DNA from: Streptomyces sp. WMMB303
GTDB taxonomy: Bacteria > Actinomycetota > Actinomycetes > Streptomycetales > Streptomycetaceae
DNA: 64,000 nucleotides
Reading direction: 5' to 3'
Assembly (NCBI RefSeq): GCF_029351045.1
Contig: NZ_JARKIN010000001.1
Location: 6,787,001-6,851,000, forward strand
Below the pieces are notes generated by a model. It ran no database searches. It saw only the letters and a list, made by a program, of their open reading frames with translations, and was not told the origin of the DNA. Within the stretch, counting starts at the first letter, position 1; each line of letters starts with the position of its first letter. Positions 42,163 through 51,694 of the stretch are shown here, piece by piece. The position numbers were made by a program, and so were the translations under genes.

Positions 42163-43800
42163 TCATTCCCTGTGGCAGATGCGGTCCAGGAGGTTGCTGG
42201 TGGCGCGCTGGACTCGGGTGTCGATGTAGCCGGGGCGGTCCAGGGCCGGGGACCAGGCGAAGGAGCCGGAGGAGAAGACCAGCGCGCCGGAGGGCGCGCG
42301 GTAGAGCGAGGTCTCCTGGTGGCGGAGTGCGCCGGCGCGGTCGCGGTAGGGGGAGTGTGCCAGCAGGATCCGGGAGGTGTGCTGGGGCAGCGCGGTGCGC
42401 GGGAAGTAGCGGTCGGCCTCGCCGGCGACGAGACCTGGCAGCTCGTCGCCCTCGTGCGCCTCGGTGGCCGCCCACAGCCAGTGGTCGGCGTTGCGGACGA
42501 TCAGCGGGTAGGGCTCGGCGACCTGTCCGGCGTACTGGATGCCCAGCAGCGCCTGCTCGGGCTCGCCCTGCTCGCGCCAGAGCGCGGGGCGCCCGGGTCC
42601 GCGCCGTTTTCGGCAGGTCAACAGCCGGTCGGTGGCGCCGGAGGGCAGCGCTTCGAGCTCCACTTGCCAGTACATGGTGTTGGCGGAGAGGAAGACCAGC
42701 GACGTGCCGCTGTCCCGCGCTCGTTCGGCCGCCCGGCGCATCGGGACGGACCAGTACTCGTCGTGGCCGGGGAAGACCAGGGCCCGGTAACGGGTGGGGT
42801 CGATGTGCCCGGCGTGCAGGTCGCGGGTATCGGCGTAGGCCAGGTCGTAGCCGTACCGCTCGGCCCAGCGGATGAAGTCGTAGGCGTGCCCGACGTGCAG
42901 GGGAAGGCCGGAGCCGGCGTAGGGGCGGTCGAACGAGACGGTCATCGCCGCCTCGCTCTCGCCGATCAGCCGGCCCTCCGCGTCCCAGGCGTGGTAGAGG
43001 CTCGCGCCGGTGCGGCCGTCCTCGGGGAAGAGGTTGTACGCCTGCCACGTCACGTCCGGGAGGATCAACAGCAGATCGGCCGGGTCACGGTCCCGGACGG
43101 TGAAGGGGATGTGCGAGCGGTGCCCGTCGGCCGTGGTCAGCACGGCGACGTAGGCACCGGTGGACCAGTAGTCGGGGATCTGGAGGCGCCAGGAGAGCCA
43201 CCAGTGGTGGCAGGAGACGGTGCGCTCGGCGGTGAGCGGCGCGGGCTGCTGGATGCCGGACAGCCGCGGGCTGGTCGTGACCTTGGTGGCACCCGCGCCG
43301 CCGTAGTGGCCGATCCGGTAGACGTCGACGCTGAAGGGCTGCGGTGGATTGACGGTGATCCGGAAGTCGAGGGACTCGCCGGGCGGTGTGCCGCCCGCCG
43401 CCGAGGCGAAGCCCTTGATCTGGCAGCGCACATCGTCCGCTGCGGGCGGGGCGCTGCTGGAGAGGCCGCGGCTCCGGGGGCGGGGTACGGTCTGCCCGCC
43501 GCCGGCCAGCTCACGCACCAGTTCGGGGGTGCGGGAGGTCTGGCCGGGAGCCGGGTCGACGCAGTCCACGTACCAGGGGACGAGCCGGCCGTTCTCGAAG
43601 TAGTTCTCGCTCACTCGCAGCCACGGCAGGGGGCCCTGGCCGAAGGGGTCGGTCACGGCGTGCGCCAGCGCACCCGACTCCCAGCGCCGGGTCGGCTCGG
43701 TCGGTCCGGTCGCCTCGGCGGCCTCGTGGACGAGTGACGCGGGCTGCTGCTCGGTCCGCTCGGCTTCCCGTACGGGCTGTCCGGTCCGCTCGATTCCCAT
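42163..43800 (-). CDS. N,N-dimethylformamidase beta-subunit-family protein
   Basis: 545 residues from ATG 43800, with GGGAGGGAG upstream. The C-terminal half has the LLLxLPDVTWQAYN and PGHDEYWS segments typical of the large-subunit family of N,N-dimethylformamidase, which deaminates formamides using iron in the characterised enzyme. No small-subunit gene is adjacent, so catalytic activity on DMF is not assured. No signal peptide. The first 60 residues are a charged, low-complexity leader. It lies between purC and the M48-like membrane gene. Confidence 0.75.
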   Translation of the reverse strand: MGIERTGQPVREAERTEQQPASLVHEAAEATGPTEPTRRWESGALAHAVTDPFGQGPLPWLRVSENYFENGRLVPWYVDCVDPAPGQTSRTPELVRELAGGGQTVPRPRSRGLSSSAPPAADDVRCQIKGFASAAGGTPPGESLDFRITVNPPQPFSVDVYRIGHYGGAGATKVTTSPRLSGIQQPAPLTAERTVSCHHWWLSWRLQIPDYWSTGAYVAVLTTADGHRSHIPFTVRDRDPADLLLILPDVTWQAYNLFPEDGRTGASLYHAWDAEGRLIGESEAAMTVSFDRPYAGSGLPLHVGHAYDFIRWAERYGYDLAYADTRDLHAGHIDPTRYRALVFPGHDEYWSVPMRRAAERARDSGTSLVFLSANTMYWQVELEALPSGATDRLLTCRKRRGPGRPALWREQGEPEQALLGIQYAGQVAEPYPLIVRNADHWLWAATEAHEGDELPGLVAGEADRYFPRTALPQHTSRILLAHSPYRDRAGALRHQETSLYRAPSGALVFSSGSFAWSPALDRPGYIDTRVQRATSNLLDRICHRE

Positions 43801-43908
43801 CGCTGCTCCCTCCCCGTACCCTCGCTGCGCTCGATGTGACGGCAGACAGCACATCACACTACGCAAGGGTGTGGTCACCCTTCGTCGCCAAATGGCTGGA
43901 GATGATCT

Positions 43909-45825
43909 TCAGACGAGCCGCACGGGCTTCTCCGGCCGCACTCCGGCCACCGCCAACCAGTCCCGCAGCCCCTCCGCCTCACCGTCCTCGACGAGAGCGA
44001 GCACCAGCGAGGGCAGCTCGCCCGCGCGCTCGCCGTCGACGTAGAGCGCCGGTCCGTCCAGCCAGTCCAGCCCCGGTACCGCCTCGGCCGTGTCGACGGC
44101 GGCGCAGCAGACGACGGCGGTGACGTGGTCGGCCAGTAGTTCCTTGCCGCTCCGCGGCGGCTGCAGTGGCAGTCCCATCGGTGCCAAGGGCGCGAGATGT
44201 GCGCCCCCGGTACCCGGCGGGGGCTCCGCGCCGGGGCTCGCACCGAGGCCACCGGGGGCGCTCACCGCATCCTCGCGCGCCACTTCCGCACTGATACGCG
44301 CTGCCAGAGCGTCGGTTCCGCCCGCCGCGGCGAACCTGTCGAGTACCCGCGCCAGCGTGGGCCCCGCCCACTCCGAGCCCGCCTCCTCGGCGGACGCCCC
44401 ACTCGGCGCTCCACTCCCACCGGAGGGCGGTGCACAGGCGGAGGGCGGCAGCCGACGGCCGACCGGCACCGCGGATGTCGTGGCAGCGGAGGCCGAAGCC
44501 GCGGCACTCGCAGCCGACCTGGACGCGCCCACCGGCTCCGCGGGGCCGAGCGCGTCCAGCGCGGCGAAGAGGCGGGCGGCCTCCGCGCGCCAGATGCGGT
44601 CGACGACCTCCTCCGGATACGCCGCCCAGTCCACCGGCGTCCACTCCGGCGCCGGGCCGTGCCCGCCGGCCGCCGCGGGCGCCGGAGGGCACGGCCCCAG
44701 GAAGATCCGAGCGGCGAGCAGCGAGACAGCGCCGTCCGTGCTGCCGGGCTCCTTCAGCAGGTCGCAGGCGGGACGTTCGCCGAGCCGCGAGGTGAAACCC
44801 GCCGCGAGCCGGTCGCGGCGGGACAGCTCGGTCAGCGCCGAGACCACCCCCGCGTCGAGCCGGGTGGGCCACAGGCCGAGCCGCCAGGCGGGCAGCGCCA
44901 CCCGGGTCAGCAGCCGGTCCCAGCCGGCATAGGCGAGGCCGACCTGTTCCTGCGCCGCGACCCGCAACCCCTGGTCGACGGCCTGGGCGCGGTCGGCCGC
45001 GGCAGCGGCGACGCCCTGCTCCATCGCGGCGGCGTGCGGTCCGGCGGCGCGCAGCATCAGCCGGGCGACCGGCCCCACCGCACGGTGCACCGCGCGGCGC
45101 AGCGGTGCCGCGCATCCGCGCACCACCCGCGCGAGCGCCCCGGGGGCCCGGAGCGCGGGTGCGCCCGGCCCGTCCGCCGCCGGGCCATCACCGTGCCACG
45201 GGTCCGCGGGGCGCTGGGCGTTGGCCACCGCCGCGTCCAGCCCTCGAACGACCCGGCGGGCCGCCGCTATGTCGGGGTGGGCGGAGGGGCCGGTGCCGGC
45301 GACCACCGGGGCGAGCAGCGCGCGCAGTTCGGCGACGCGCATCCACCACAGGAACGGTGAGCCGATGACCAGCACGGGGGCCGCACCCCGGGCGCCGCCC
45401 GCGCGCGCGTGTGAGCGGTCCTCCAGCCAGCTGTCGCAGTCCGGGGTGAGCGCGATGGCGGAGGGCGCGGGGACTTCCAGCCGGTCGGCGAGGTCGCGGA
45501 CCAGCGCGTGCAGGTCGGGGGCCGCGGGCTCCTCGACCGGCACCGTCGGGGAGACGGCCGGCCGGCCGCGGGCGATGGCGAGCCCGGCGACCGCCGCGCA
45601 GGCGAGAACGGCGACGGCGAAGCCGCTCACGGTCCAGCGCGCCGTCTCCCAGCCGGGGCCGAACTGCCCCGTCGTGCGCCCCGTCCAGAGGATCACCGCG
45701 GCGGCGGCCGGGAGCAGCGCCAGGGCGAGCACCGTGCTGCGCACCCGCAGCACGGCGAGGGCGTGCGCGCGCGCCGAACGCACCCCTGCTCGGCTGCCGG
45801 GACCAAGACCCTCTGAACCGCGCAC
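43909..45825 (-). CDS. Membrane protein with degenerate M48-peptidase-like segment
   Basis: 638 residues. Two N-terminal membrane helices (about 30-48 and 66-85). A segment at 150-176 (PVLVIGSPFLWW, then AELRALLAPVVAG) reads like M48 peptidases just before and at the HExxH zinc motif, but the motif is replaced by APVVA. A long alanine-rich middle and C-terminal part follow with no known domain. The GTG start at 45825 is taken. It is probably a non-catalytic membrane protein; the resemblance rests on pattern only. Confidence 0.65.
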   Translation of the reverse strand: MRGSEGLGPGSRAGVRSARAHALAVLRVRSTVLALALLPAAAAVILWTGRTTGQFGPGWETARWTVSGFAVAVLACAAVAGLAIARGRPAVSPTVPVEEPAAPDLHALVRDLADRLEVPAPSAIALTPDCDSWLEDRSHARAGGARGAAPVLVIGSPFLWWMRVAELRALLAPVVAGTGPSAHPDIAAARRVVRGLDAAVANAQRPADPWHGDGPAADGPGAPALRAPGALARVVRGCAAPLRRAVHRAVGPVARLMLRAAGPHAAAMEQGVAAAAADRAQAVDQGLRVAAQEQVGLAYAGWDRLLTRVALPAWRLGLWPTRLDAGVVSALTELSRRDRLAAGFTSRLGERPACDLLKEPGSTDGAVSLLAARIFLGPCPPAPAAAGGHGPAPEWTPVDWAAYPEEVVDRIWRAEAARLFAALDALGPAEPVGASRSAASAAASASAATTSAVPVGRRLPPSACAPPSGGSGAPSGASAEEAGSEWAGPTLARVLDRFAAAGGTDALAARISAEVAREDAVSAPGGLGASPGAEPPPGTGGAHLAPLAPMGLPLQPPRSGKELLADHVTAVVCCAAVDTAEAVPGLDWLDGPALYVDGERAGELPSLVLALVEDGEAEGLRDWLAVAGVRPEKPVRLV

Positions 45826-46258
45826 GTCTCACCCCCGCACCTTCGGGTCCGCCACCGGACTTTCCGGCTTCCACCCACTGTGTCACCGCGCTCCGACACC
45901 GCAATACGCGCTGCGCCAGTCGACGGACGGTTCGCCGGGCGGTCGGCGAGGCGCCCCGCAGTCGGCCGGGCCCGCCCGCGCAGGGCTGTCGGCGGGTGCA
46001 CGGCAGTTGTGCGGCACCCTAGTCGGGGCCTCGGCGGGCGTCAGCAGTAAGCGGACGCGCTCACTCGATGGAATGGCTTTGGGGAGAGCTCTTGCCCGGC
46101 GGGGGCGGGAGGTATATGAGCCGCAGGTATGCCGGTATGCAGCGCTGCGCCCCCGCGCACGCCGTCCCGCCCGACCGCCGCCTACGGTCCGGGCGAGCCG
46201 GGGGATTCCGGACCGCTCAGTCGGCCGCGGCGGTCGCTCAGTCGACCGAGGCGGTCGC
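45826..46258. other. Gap between M48-like gene and purD; tandem repeat at its right end
   Basis: 433 bases without a supported gene. Its right end holds most of a 21-bp tandem repeat (46216-46278). Plus-strand frames starting near 46068 translate that repeat into AVAQS copies and were not accepted. Confidence 0.45.
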
Positions 46259-46278
46259 TCAGTCGGCCGCGGCCGCCT
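46216..46278. repeat. 21-bp tandem repeat, three units, across purD stop
   Basis: Units start at 46216, 46237 and 46258 with the shared form CTCAGTCGxCCGxGGCGGTC; unit 3 diverges at its end. On the minus strand each unit carries a TGA, so purD ends at the first and the others repeat the stop. Confidence 0.7.
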
Positions 46279-47536
46279 CGGCGGCGGCCCGCTCCGCGAT
46301 GTCCGTACGGTGGTGCGAACCCGCCAGCCGGACGCGTCCGACGGCCGTGTACGCCCGCTCGCGCGCCTCGGCCAGATCGGCTCCGGTCGCGGTGACCGAC
46401 AGGACCCGGCCGCCCGCGCTGCGCACCGTGCCGTCCGCGTCGGCCCTGGTGCCCGCGTGCAGCACGTAGGCGTCCGGACCGTCCTCCCGGACGATCTCGG
46501 CCAGCCCCTCGACGGCATCGCCCTTGCGGGGCTCGGCCGGGTACCCGTGTGCCGCGACCACGACGGTGACCGCCGCGCCGTCGCTCCAGCGCAGCGCGGG
46601 GAAGTCGGCGAGCTCCCCGGTGGCCGCCGCGTACAGCAGGCCGCCCAGCGGCGTGCGGAGCCGGGCGAGGACGGCCTGCGTCTCCGGGTCCCCGAACCGG
46701 GCGTTGAACTCGATGACACGCACACCGCGCGAGGTGAGCGCCAGGCCCGCGTAGAGCAGCCCGGAGAAGGGCGTGCCCCGGCGGCGCAGTTCGTTGACCG
46801 TCGGCTCCAGCACCGTGGAGACGACCTCGTCCACCAGCTTCGGGTCCGCCCACGGCAGCGGCGAGTAGGCGCCCATCCCGCCCGTGTTGGGGCCCCCGTC
46901 GGCGTCGTAGGCCCGCTTGAAGTCCTGCGCGGGCTGCAACGGGACCACGGTCTCTCCGTCGGTCACCGCGAAGAGGGAGACCTCCGGACCGTCCAGGAAC
47001 TCCTCGACGACGACGGCGCCTCCGCAGGCGCGCGCGTGGGCGCGCGCCTCCTCGATGTCGTCGGTCACCACGACGCCCTTGCCCGCGGCGAGGCCGTCGT
47101 CCTTGACCACGTAGGGCGGGCCGAACGCGTCCAGCGCGGCGTCGGCCTCCTCCGGTCCGGTGCACACATAGCTGCGCGCCGTGGGGACCCCGGCCTCGGC
47201 CATGACCTCCTTGGCGAACGCCTTGGAACCCTCCAGCACGGCGGCCTCGGCCGACGGGCCGAAGACGGGGATGCCCCGCGCGCGGACCGCGTCGGCGACT
47301 CCCTCGACCAGCGGCGCCTCGGGGCCGACGACGACCAGGTCGGCGCGGACCGCGTCGGAGGCGGCGAGCGCGGCGACCGCGGCGCCGTCCAGCACATCCA
47401 CCGCGTGCGGTGTGGCCACCTCGGCGGTCCCGGCGTTGCCGGGCGCGCAGTGCACGGCGACGACCTCGGGGTCCAGGGAGAGCGAGCGACAGATTGCGTG
47501 TTCGCGGGCACCGCCGCCAATGACCAGAATCCTCAC
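46259..47536 (-). CDS. purD: Phosphoribosylamine-glycine ligase (GAR synthetase)
   Basis: 425 residues. ATP-grasp enzyme joining glycine to phosphoribosylamine. The N-terminal VIGGGAREHAI loop, DGLAAGKGV ATP lid, GGPNTGGMGAYSP and FNARFGDPETQ are all present. GTG 47536 (VRILVIGGG) chosen; the upstream frame is not PurD-like. The 3' end runs into a tandem repeat containing its stop codon. Confidence 0.95.
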   Translation of the reverse strand: MRILVIGGGAREHAICRSLSLDPEVVAVHCAPGNAGTAEVATPHAVDVLDGAAVAALAASDAVRADLVVVGPEAPLVEGVADAVRARGIPVFGPSAEAAVLEGSKAFAKEVMAEAGVPTARSYVCTGPEEADAALDAFGPPYVVKDDGLAAGKGVVVTDDIEEARAHARACGGAVVVEEFLDGPEVSLFAVTDGETVVPLQPAQDFKRAYDADGGPNTGGMGAYSPLPWADPKLVDEVVSTVLEPTVNELRRRGTPFSGLLYAGLALTSRGVRVIEFNARFGDPETQAVLARLRTPLGGLLYAAATGELADFPALRWSDGAAVTVVVAAHGYPAEPRKGDAVEGLAEIVREDGPDAYVLHAGTRADADGTVRSAGGRVLSVTATGADLAEARERAYTAVGRVRLAGSHHRTDIAERAAAEAAAAD

Positions 47537-47732
47537 GCCGCCAACCCTAGCGGCCCGCGCAGCCGCCTCCGCGCGGCCCTTACGGGTGACAAGGTGCCGC
47601 CCCCTACCCGACAGACCGCCACTTCCGGGGGGAATTCCGTGCGGATCGTCGGTGAGGTCCCACTTTCGGCGGTATGAATTGGGCGGTCGGACCGAACGCC
47701 GGGCTGCCGGACGCGTCGTCGAAGGAGCATGG

Positions 47733-48425
47733 GTGAAGCGGGTCAAGCAGCCGGATCTGCTGGGGCGGGGGTTCCCGTCCGGGGACTGGAACGAGCCCGC
47801 CGAGCGCCTGGAAGAGCTGTACCAGTGGGTCGAGCAGGAGGCGATGCGCCTCGTCGAGTGGTATCTGGCGGACCGCGTGCGCAAACGCCGCTGGGCCCGG
47901 TGGCTGCGCGGCGGCGTCGTGGCCGGGGCCTGCGTGGGGGCGATGCTGCCGCTCGCCGACCTGGCCGGGGTCGCCCTGGTGCAGGAGAGGTCCGGCTACC
48001 TCGGCTATCTGGCCCTGCTCGGCGCGGCCGGCTGCGCCCTCACCGACCGCTGGCTCGGCCTGACCTCCGGGTGGATGCGGGACGTCGCCGCGGCGGTGGC
48101 CCTGCACCGGCGGCTGGAGGCGCTGCGGTACGAGTGGGCCGCCGAGAACGTCCGCGAGGTCCTCGGCCCGGCCGAGGGCACGGCCGGTGAGGCGGCGGAG
48201 CGCGCCCTGGCCGTGCTCCGCCGGTTCTCGGACGACGTGAACGAGACGGTGCGGGCCGAGACGGTCGACTGGATGGTCGCCTTCCGCACCTCGGGCTCCC
48301 CGCTCCTGCTGACCCCGCAGGGCACGGTGCCCGGCGCGCGGGGCGCGCCGGCACGCCGCATGCCGCCCCCGAACGGAACCGCCGGCTGGGCCACCATGCC
48401 CCGCCAGCGGCCCCCGGGCGGCTGA
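47733..48425 (+). CDS. SLATT-domain membrane protein
   Basis: 230 residues from GTG 47733 with GAAGGAG upstream. N-terminal amphipathic region with DWNEPAERLEELYQWVEQEA and WYLADRVRKRRWARWLR, two membrane helices (about 57-80 and 88-108), then a long soluble helical part (110-185). This fits the SLATT fold, often a pore-forming effector partner in bacterial conflict systems. No nucleotide-signal enzyme is adjacent, so here it may be a housekeeping membrane protein. Divergent from purD. Confidence 0.65.
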   Translation: MKRVKQPDLLGRGFPSGDWNEPAERLEELYQWVEQEAMRLVEWYLADRVRKRRWARWLRGGVVAGACVGAMLPLADLAGVALVQERSGYLGYLALLGAAGCALTDRWLGLTSGWMRDVAAAVALHRRLEALRYEWAAENVREVLGPAEGTAGEAAERALAVLRRFSDDVNETVRAETVDWMVAFRTSGSPLLLTPQGTVPGARGAPARRMPPPNGTAGWATMPRQRPPGG

Positions 48426-48474
48426 CCGGGGGCCGCGCGGGGCGGCGGCCGGACAGCGGGCCGGCGGCGAACGG

Positions 48475-49134
48475 TCAGCCGAAGACGATCATCGACCCCT
48501 GGGCCAGGCTGCGGGTCACGGCCGCGTGCAGACTCAGCCACACATGCCGCTCCCTGCCGAACGGGGTGCCGTCCTCGTAGCCGATCGCGGCGGAGGCCGC
48601 GGGCTCGTCCAGATCGGTGGGACGCAGCGGCGCGGCGGGCGCGGGCGGCGGGTTGCCGGGGTCGATCCCCAAGTGCGGCCCGAGCGCCTGGAGTTCGCGC
48701 AGCAGGCCGTGGCTGGAGCCCAGCGGACCGTTCCCCTCCAGCAACTCGTCGTCGTAGAGCGGCGCCTGGAAGTCCACCGGGATGTAGACACCCGCGTGGT
48801 CGTAGTGCCACACCAGATGGGACTGCTGCGCCGTCTGCTCGAACATCTCCAGGAGCTGCTCGTAGTCGCTGCCCAACTCCCCCACCGGCGCCACCTCCAG
48901 ACCGGAGGCCAGCAGCAGGTGGGCTCGGCGCAGGTAGTGCAGCGCCTCGTAGTCGAAGCCCGCGACCGGGGCCACGTCGCCGGAGAGGCCCGGCATGTAG
49001 CCGAAGACGGGAACCGTGGGCAGACCGGCCTCGGTGAGCACCCTGTCGTAGGTGGCGATCTCTTCGGAGAAGGGGTTGTCGGGGCTGTGGCACAGCACGT
49101 CGACGAGGGGTACGAGCCAGAGGTCACAGGCCAA
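48475..49134 (-). CDS. Conserved hypothetical protein
   Basis: 219 residues from TTG 49134, chosen because GGAG lies six bases upstream; TTG 49146 is also in frame. Soluble; segments VWHYDHAGVYIPVDFQAPL and GSSHGLLRELQALG look like a compact alpha/beta protein. I do not recognise the family. Stands alone between the SLATT gene and the GntR gene. Confidence 0.65.
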   Translation of the reverse strand: MACDLWLVPLVDVLCHSPDNPFSEEIATYDRVLTEAGLPTVPVFGYMPGLSGDVAPVAGFDYEALHYLRRAHLLLASGLEVAPVGELGSDYEQLLEMFEQTAQQSHLVWHYDHAGVYIPVDFQAPLYDDELLEGNGPLGSSHGLLRELQALGPHLGIDPGNPPPAPAAPLRPTDLDEPAASAAIGYEDGTPFGRERHVWLSLHAAVTRSLAQGSMIVFG

Positions 49135-49276
49135 GGGGCGCTCCAATACCGTCAGGGACCTGCCTGCACCCCAGCGTAGTGCGGTCTCCTGCCGCCCGTC
49201 CCCCGTCCGGCGTACGCGGACCGGGGCCGGTGCGCCCCGGCGGCGCCCCCGGCACCCCGGCGGCGCCCCGGCGGGC

Positions 49277-50029
49277 TCACTCCGCTTCGGGGCCCTCCTC
49301 GGGCGGCGCCACCCCGTCCGCGCCCACCTGCGCCAGCGCGTGCCGGTTGTAGGCGGCGACGACCTCGCGGGCCGCCCGCGCGTCCCCCGACTCGACGGCG
49401 TCCAACAGCGCGTTGTGCCCCGCCCACAGGCGGCCGCGCAGCGAGGCGTGGCGGCGCAGCACCGGGACGGCGTAGACCCAGCACTGGACGCGGAGCCGGT
49501 CGAGGAAGTCGCAGACGTAGGGGTTGCCCAGCAGCCCGCTCAACTCCCGCCAGTACCGCAGGTCGTAGGCGATCAGTACGTCCAGGTCCCCGGCGCGGGC
49601 CGCGCGTTCGGCCGCGTCGGCGCGGCGGCGTACGGAGCGCACCACCTCGGGCCCCAGACCGTCGAAGGCACGGCGGGCGACCGCCCGCCCGGCCAGGACG
49701 GTCCCGCCGCCGGCAGCCCCGTCCGGACCGCCGGCGGCCCCGTCGACGCCCCGGAAGACCCCGTCGACGACGAGCTCCCGCGCCTCGCACATGGCCCGGT
49801 AGTCGGCCGCCGTGAACTCGTGCACGCGGAAGCCCCGGTGCTGCTCCACGTCCAGCAGCCCCTGCGCCGCGAGATCGACCAGCGCCTCCCGCACGGGCGT
49901 CGCGGAGACGCCGTACTGCTCGGCGATCTCCTTGACGGTGAAGTCCCGGCCGGTGGTGAGCCGGCCGGCCAGGATCTCGTCGCGCAGCGCGGTGGCGATC
50001 TGCGAGCGCAGGGTGCTGCGTGTGATCAC
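49277..50029 (-). CDS. GntR/FadR-family (FCD) regulator
   Basis: 250 residues. N-terminal winged helix (about 1-70: LTTGRDFTVKEIAEQYGVSATPVREAL) and a C-terminal all-helical FCD domain (85-235) with the metal-binding-type Asp/His pattern. The GTG start overlaps the aminotransferase stop (GTGA), so it is translated from that message and probably controls it. Confidence 0.88.
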   Translation of the reverse strand: MITRSTLRSQIATALRDEILAGRLTTGRDFTVKEIAEQYGVSATPVREALVDLAAQGLLDVEQHRGFRVHEFTAADYRAMCEARELVVDGVFRGVDGAAGGPDGAAGGGTVLAGRAVARRAFDGLGPEVVRSVRRRADAAERAARAGDLDVLIAYDLRYWRELSGLLGNPYVCDFLDRLRVQCWVYAVPVLRRHASLRGRLWAGHNALLDAVESGDARAAREVVAAYNRHALAQVGADGVAPPEEGPEAE

Positions 50030-51471
50030 TCCCCCGTGCTCCCCGTGCCCGCCGCGGCGCCGCCGGTGCCCGCCGTGGTGTGCGCGTCGGCCGCGGTCAG
50101 GGCCTCGTCCAGCACGCTCAGCCCTTCCTCGAGGTCGGCCTCGGTGATGTTGCACGGGGGGACGACATGGGTGCGGTTCATGTTCACGAACGGCCACAGG
50201 CCGCCGCGCTTGGCCGCGGCGGCGAAGTCCGCCATCGGCGCGTTGTCCGCGCCGGAGGCGTTGTAGGGCACCAGAGGCTCCCGGGTCTCCTGGTCACGCA
50301 CCAGGTCGAGGGCCCAGAAGACGCCGGTGCCGCGCACCTCGCCGACCGAGGGGTGACGGGCGGCCAGCTCGCGTAGGGCCGGGCCGATGACGGTCTCGCC
50401 GAGCCGCGCGGCGTGCTCGACGATGCCCTCCTCCGCCATGGTGCGGAGCGTGGCGACGGCCGCACCGCAGGCCAGCGGGTGACCGGAGTAGGTGAGACCG
50501 CCCGGGTAGGGGCGCTGGTCGAATGTCGCGGCGATCTCCCCGGAGATCGCCACCCCGCCGAGCGGCACATAACCGGAGTTGACGCCCTTGGCGAAGGTCA
50601 GCAGGTCGGGTACGACGCCGTAGAGGTCGGCCGCGAACCAGGAGCCGGTACGGCCGAAGCCCGCCATCACCTCGTCCAGCACGAGGACGACGCCGTACTT
50701 GTCGCAGATCTCCCGCACCCCCGCCAGGTAGCCGGGCGGCGGCATCATGATCCCGGCGGTGCCGGGGATGGTCTCCAGGATGACGGCGGCGACGGTCTGC
50801 GGGCCCTCGTACGCGAGGGTCTGTTCCAGGTGTGCCAGCGCGCGCTCGCACTCCTGCTCCTCGGTCTCGGCGTAGAACGGGGTGCGGTAGAGGTGCGGCG
50901 CGTGGAAGTGCACGACGCCCGCCGTGCCGCTGTCGGACGCCCAGCGGCGCGGGTCGCCGGTGAGGTTGATCGCCTGCTGGGTACCGCCGTGGTACGAGCG
51001 GTAGGCGGAGAGCACCTTGGGGCGGCCGGTGTGCAGCCGGGCCATCCGGATCGCGTGCTCGACGGCGTCGGCACCGCCGTTGGTGAAGAAGATCTTGTCG
51101 AGGTCGCCGGGGGTCCGCTCGGCGATCAGCCGGGCCGCCTCGGAGCGCGCCTCGATCGCGAAGGCGGGCGCGAAGGTGCACATCCGCGCCGCCTGCTCCT
51201 GGACCGCGGCCACGACCTTGGGGTGCGCGTAGCCGATGTTGGTGAAGACGAGACCGCTGGCGAAATCGAGGTACCGCTTCCCCTCGTAGTCCCAGAAGTG
51301 GGAGCCCTGGGCGCCCGCGACCGCCGGAGGGTCTATCAGCCCCTGCGCCGACCAGGAGTGGAACACATGGGCCCGGTCGGCCTCGCGGACCGCCCGGCCG
51401 GCGGCCGGGTCCGGGGCGGTCGAGGTGGAGGGGGCGGTGGGAGTGTCCGACGAGGGGTGGTGCGTCGTCAC
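50026..51471 (-). CDS. Class III aminotransferase (PLP-dependent)
   Basis: 481 residues. Fold type I omega-aminotransferase: the PLP Schiff-base lysine is K295 in TFAKGVNSG and D266 in VLDEVMAGF binds the pyridine nitrogen. The N-terminal 30 residues are a Thr/Pro/Ala leader. GTG start at 51471. Followed in the same message by the FCD regulator. Likely works on an amine such as putrescine, taurine or a beta-amino acid; not determinable from sequence. Confidence 0.9.
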   Translation of the reverse strand: MTTHHPSSDTPTAPSTSTAPDPAAGRAVREADRAHVFHSWSAQGLIDPPAVAGAQGSHFWDYEGKRYLDFASGLVFTNIGYAHPKVVAAVQEQAARMCTFAPAFAIEARSEAARLIAERTPGDLDKIFFTNGGADAVEHAIRMARLHTGRPKVLSAYRSYHGGTQQAINLTGDPRRWASDSGTAGVVHFHAPHLYRTPFYAETEEQECERALAHLEQTLAYEGPQTVAAVILETIPGTAGIMMPPPGYLAGVREICDKYGVVLVLDEVMAGFGRTGSWFAADLYGVVPDLLTFAKGVNSGYVPLGGVAISGEIAATFDQRPYPGGLTYSGHPLACGAAVATLRTMAEEGIVEHAARLGETVIGPALRELAARHPSVGEVRGTGVFWALDLVRDQETREPLVPYNASGADNAPMADFAAAAKRGGLWPFVNMNRTHVVPPCNITEADLEEGLSVLDEALTAADAHTTAGTGGAAAGTGSTGE

Positions 51472-51694
51472 GATCGGTACCTCGGTTCGCTCGCGTGGTG
51501 CCCGTCCGGCCCAGGACGGGCGGCTTCCGGGCGGGGAGGCCCCCGGAAGGGTGACAGCCAGCGTAATGTCGCCGCCCCCGGCCGGACGCGGGGAGGGCGG
51601 AAGTCTTCCGCGGCCGACACCCGGGTCGGACCGCAGCAGGGCACCGGGACCGCCCGGTGGGAAGCTGCTCCATCCGGTGCGCAGGCTGCTCCGC

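Noticed and set aside
46068..46469. Plus-strand frame with AVAQS repeats
   Set aside because: It only translates the 21-bp tandem repeat and the antisense of purD.
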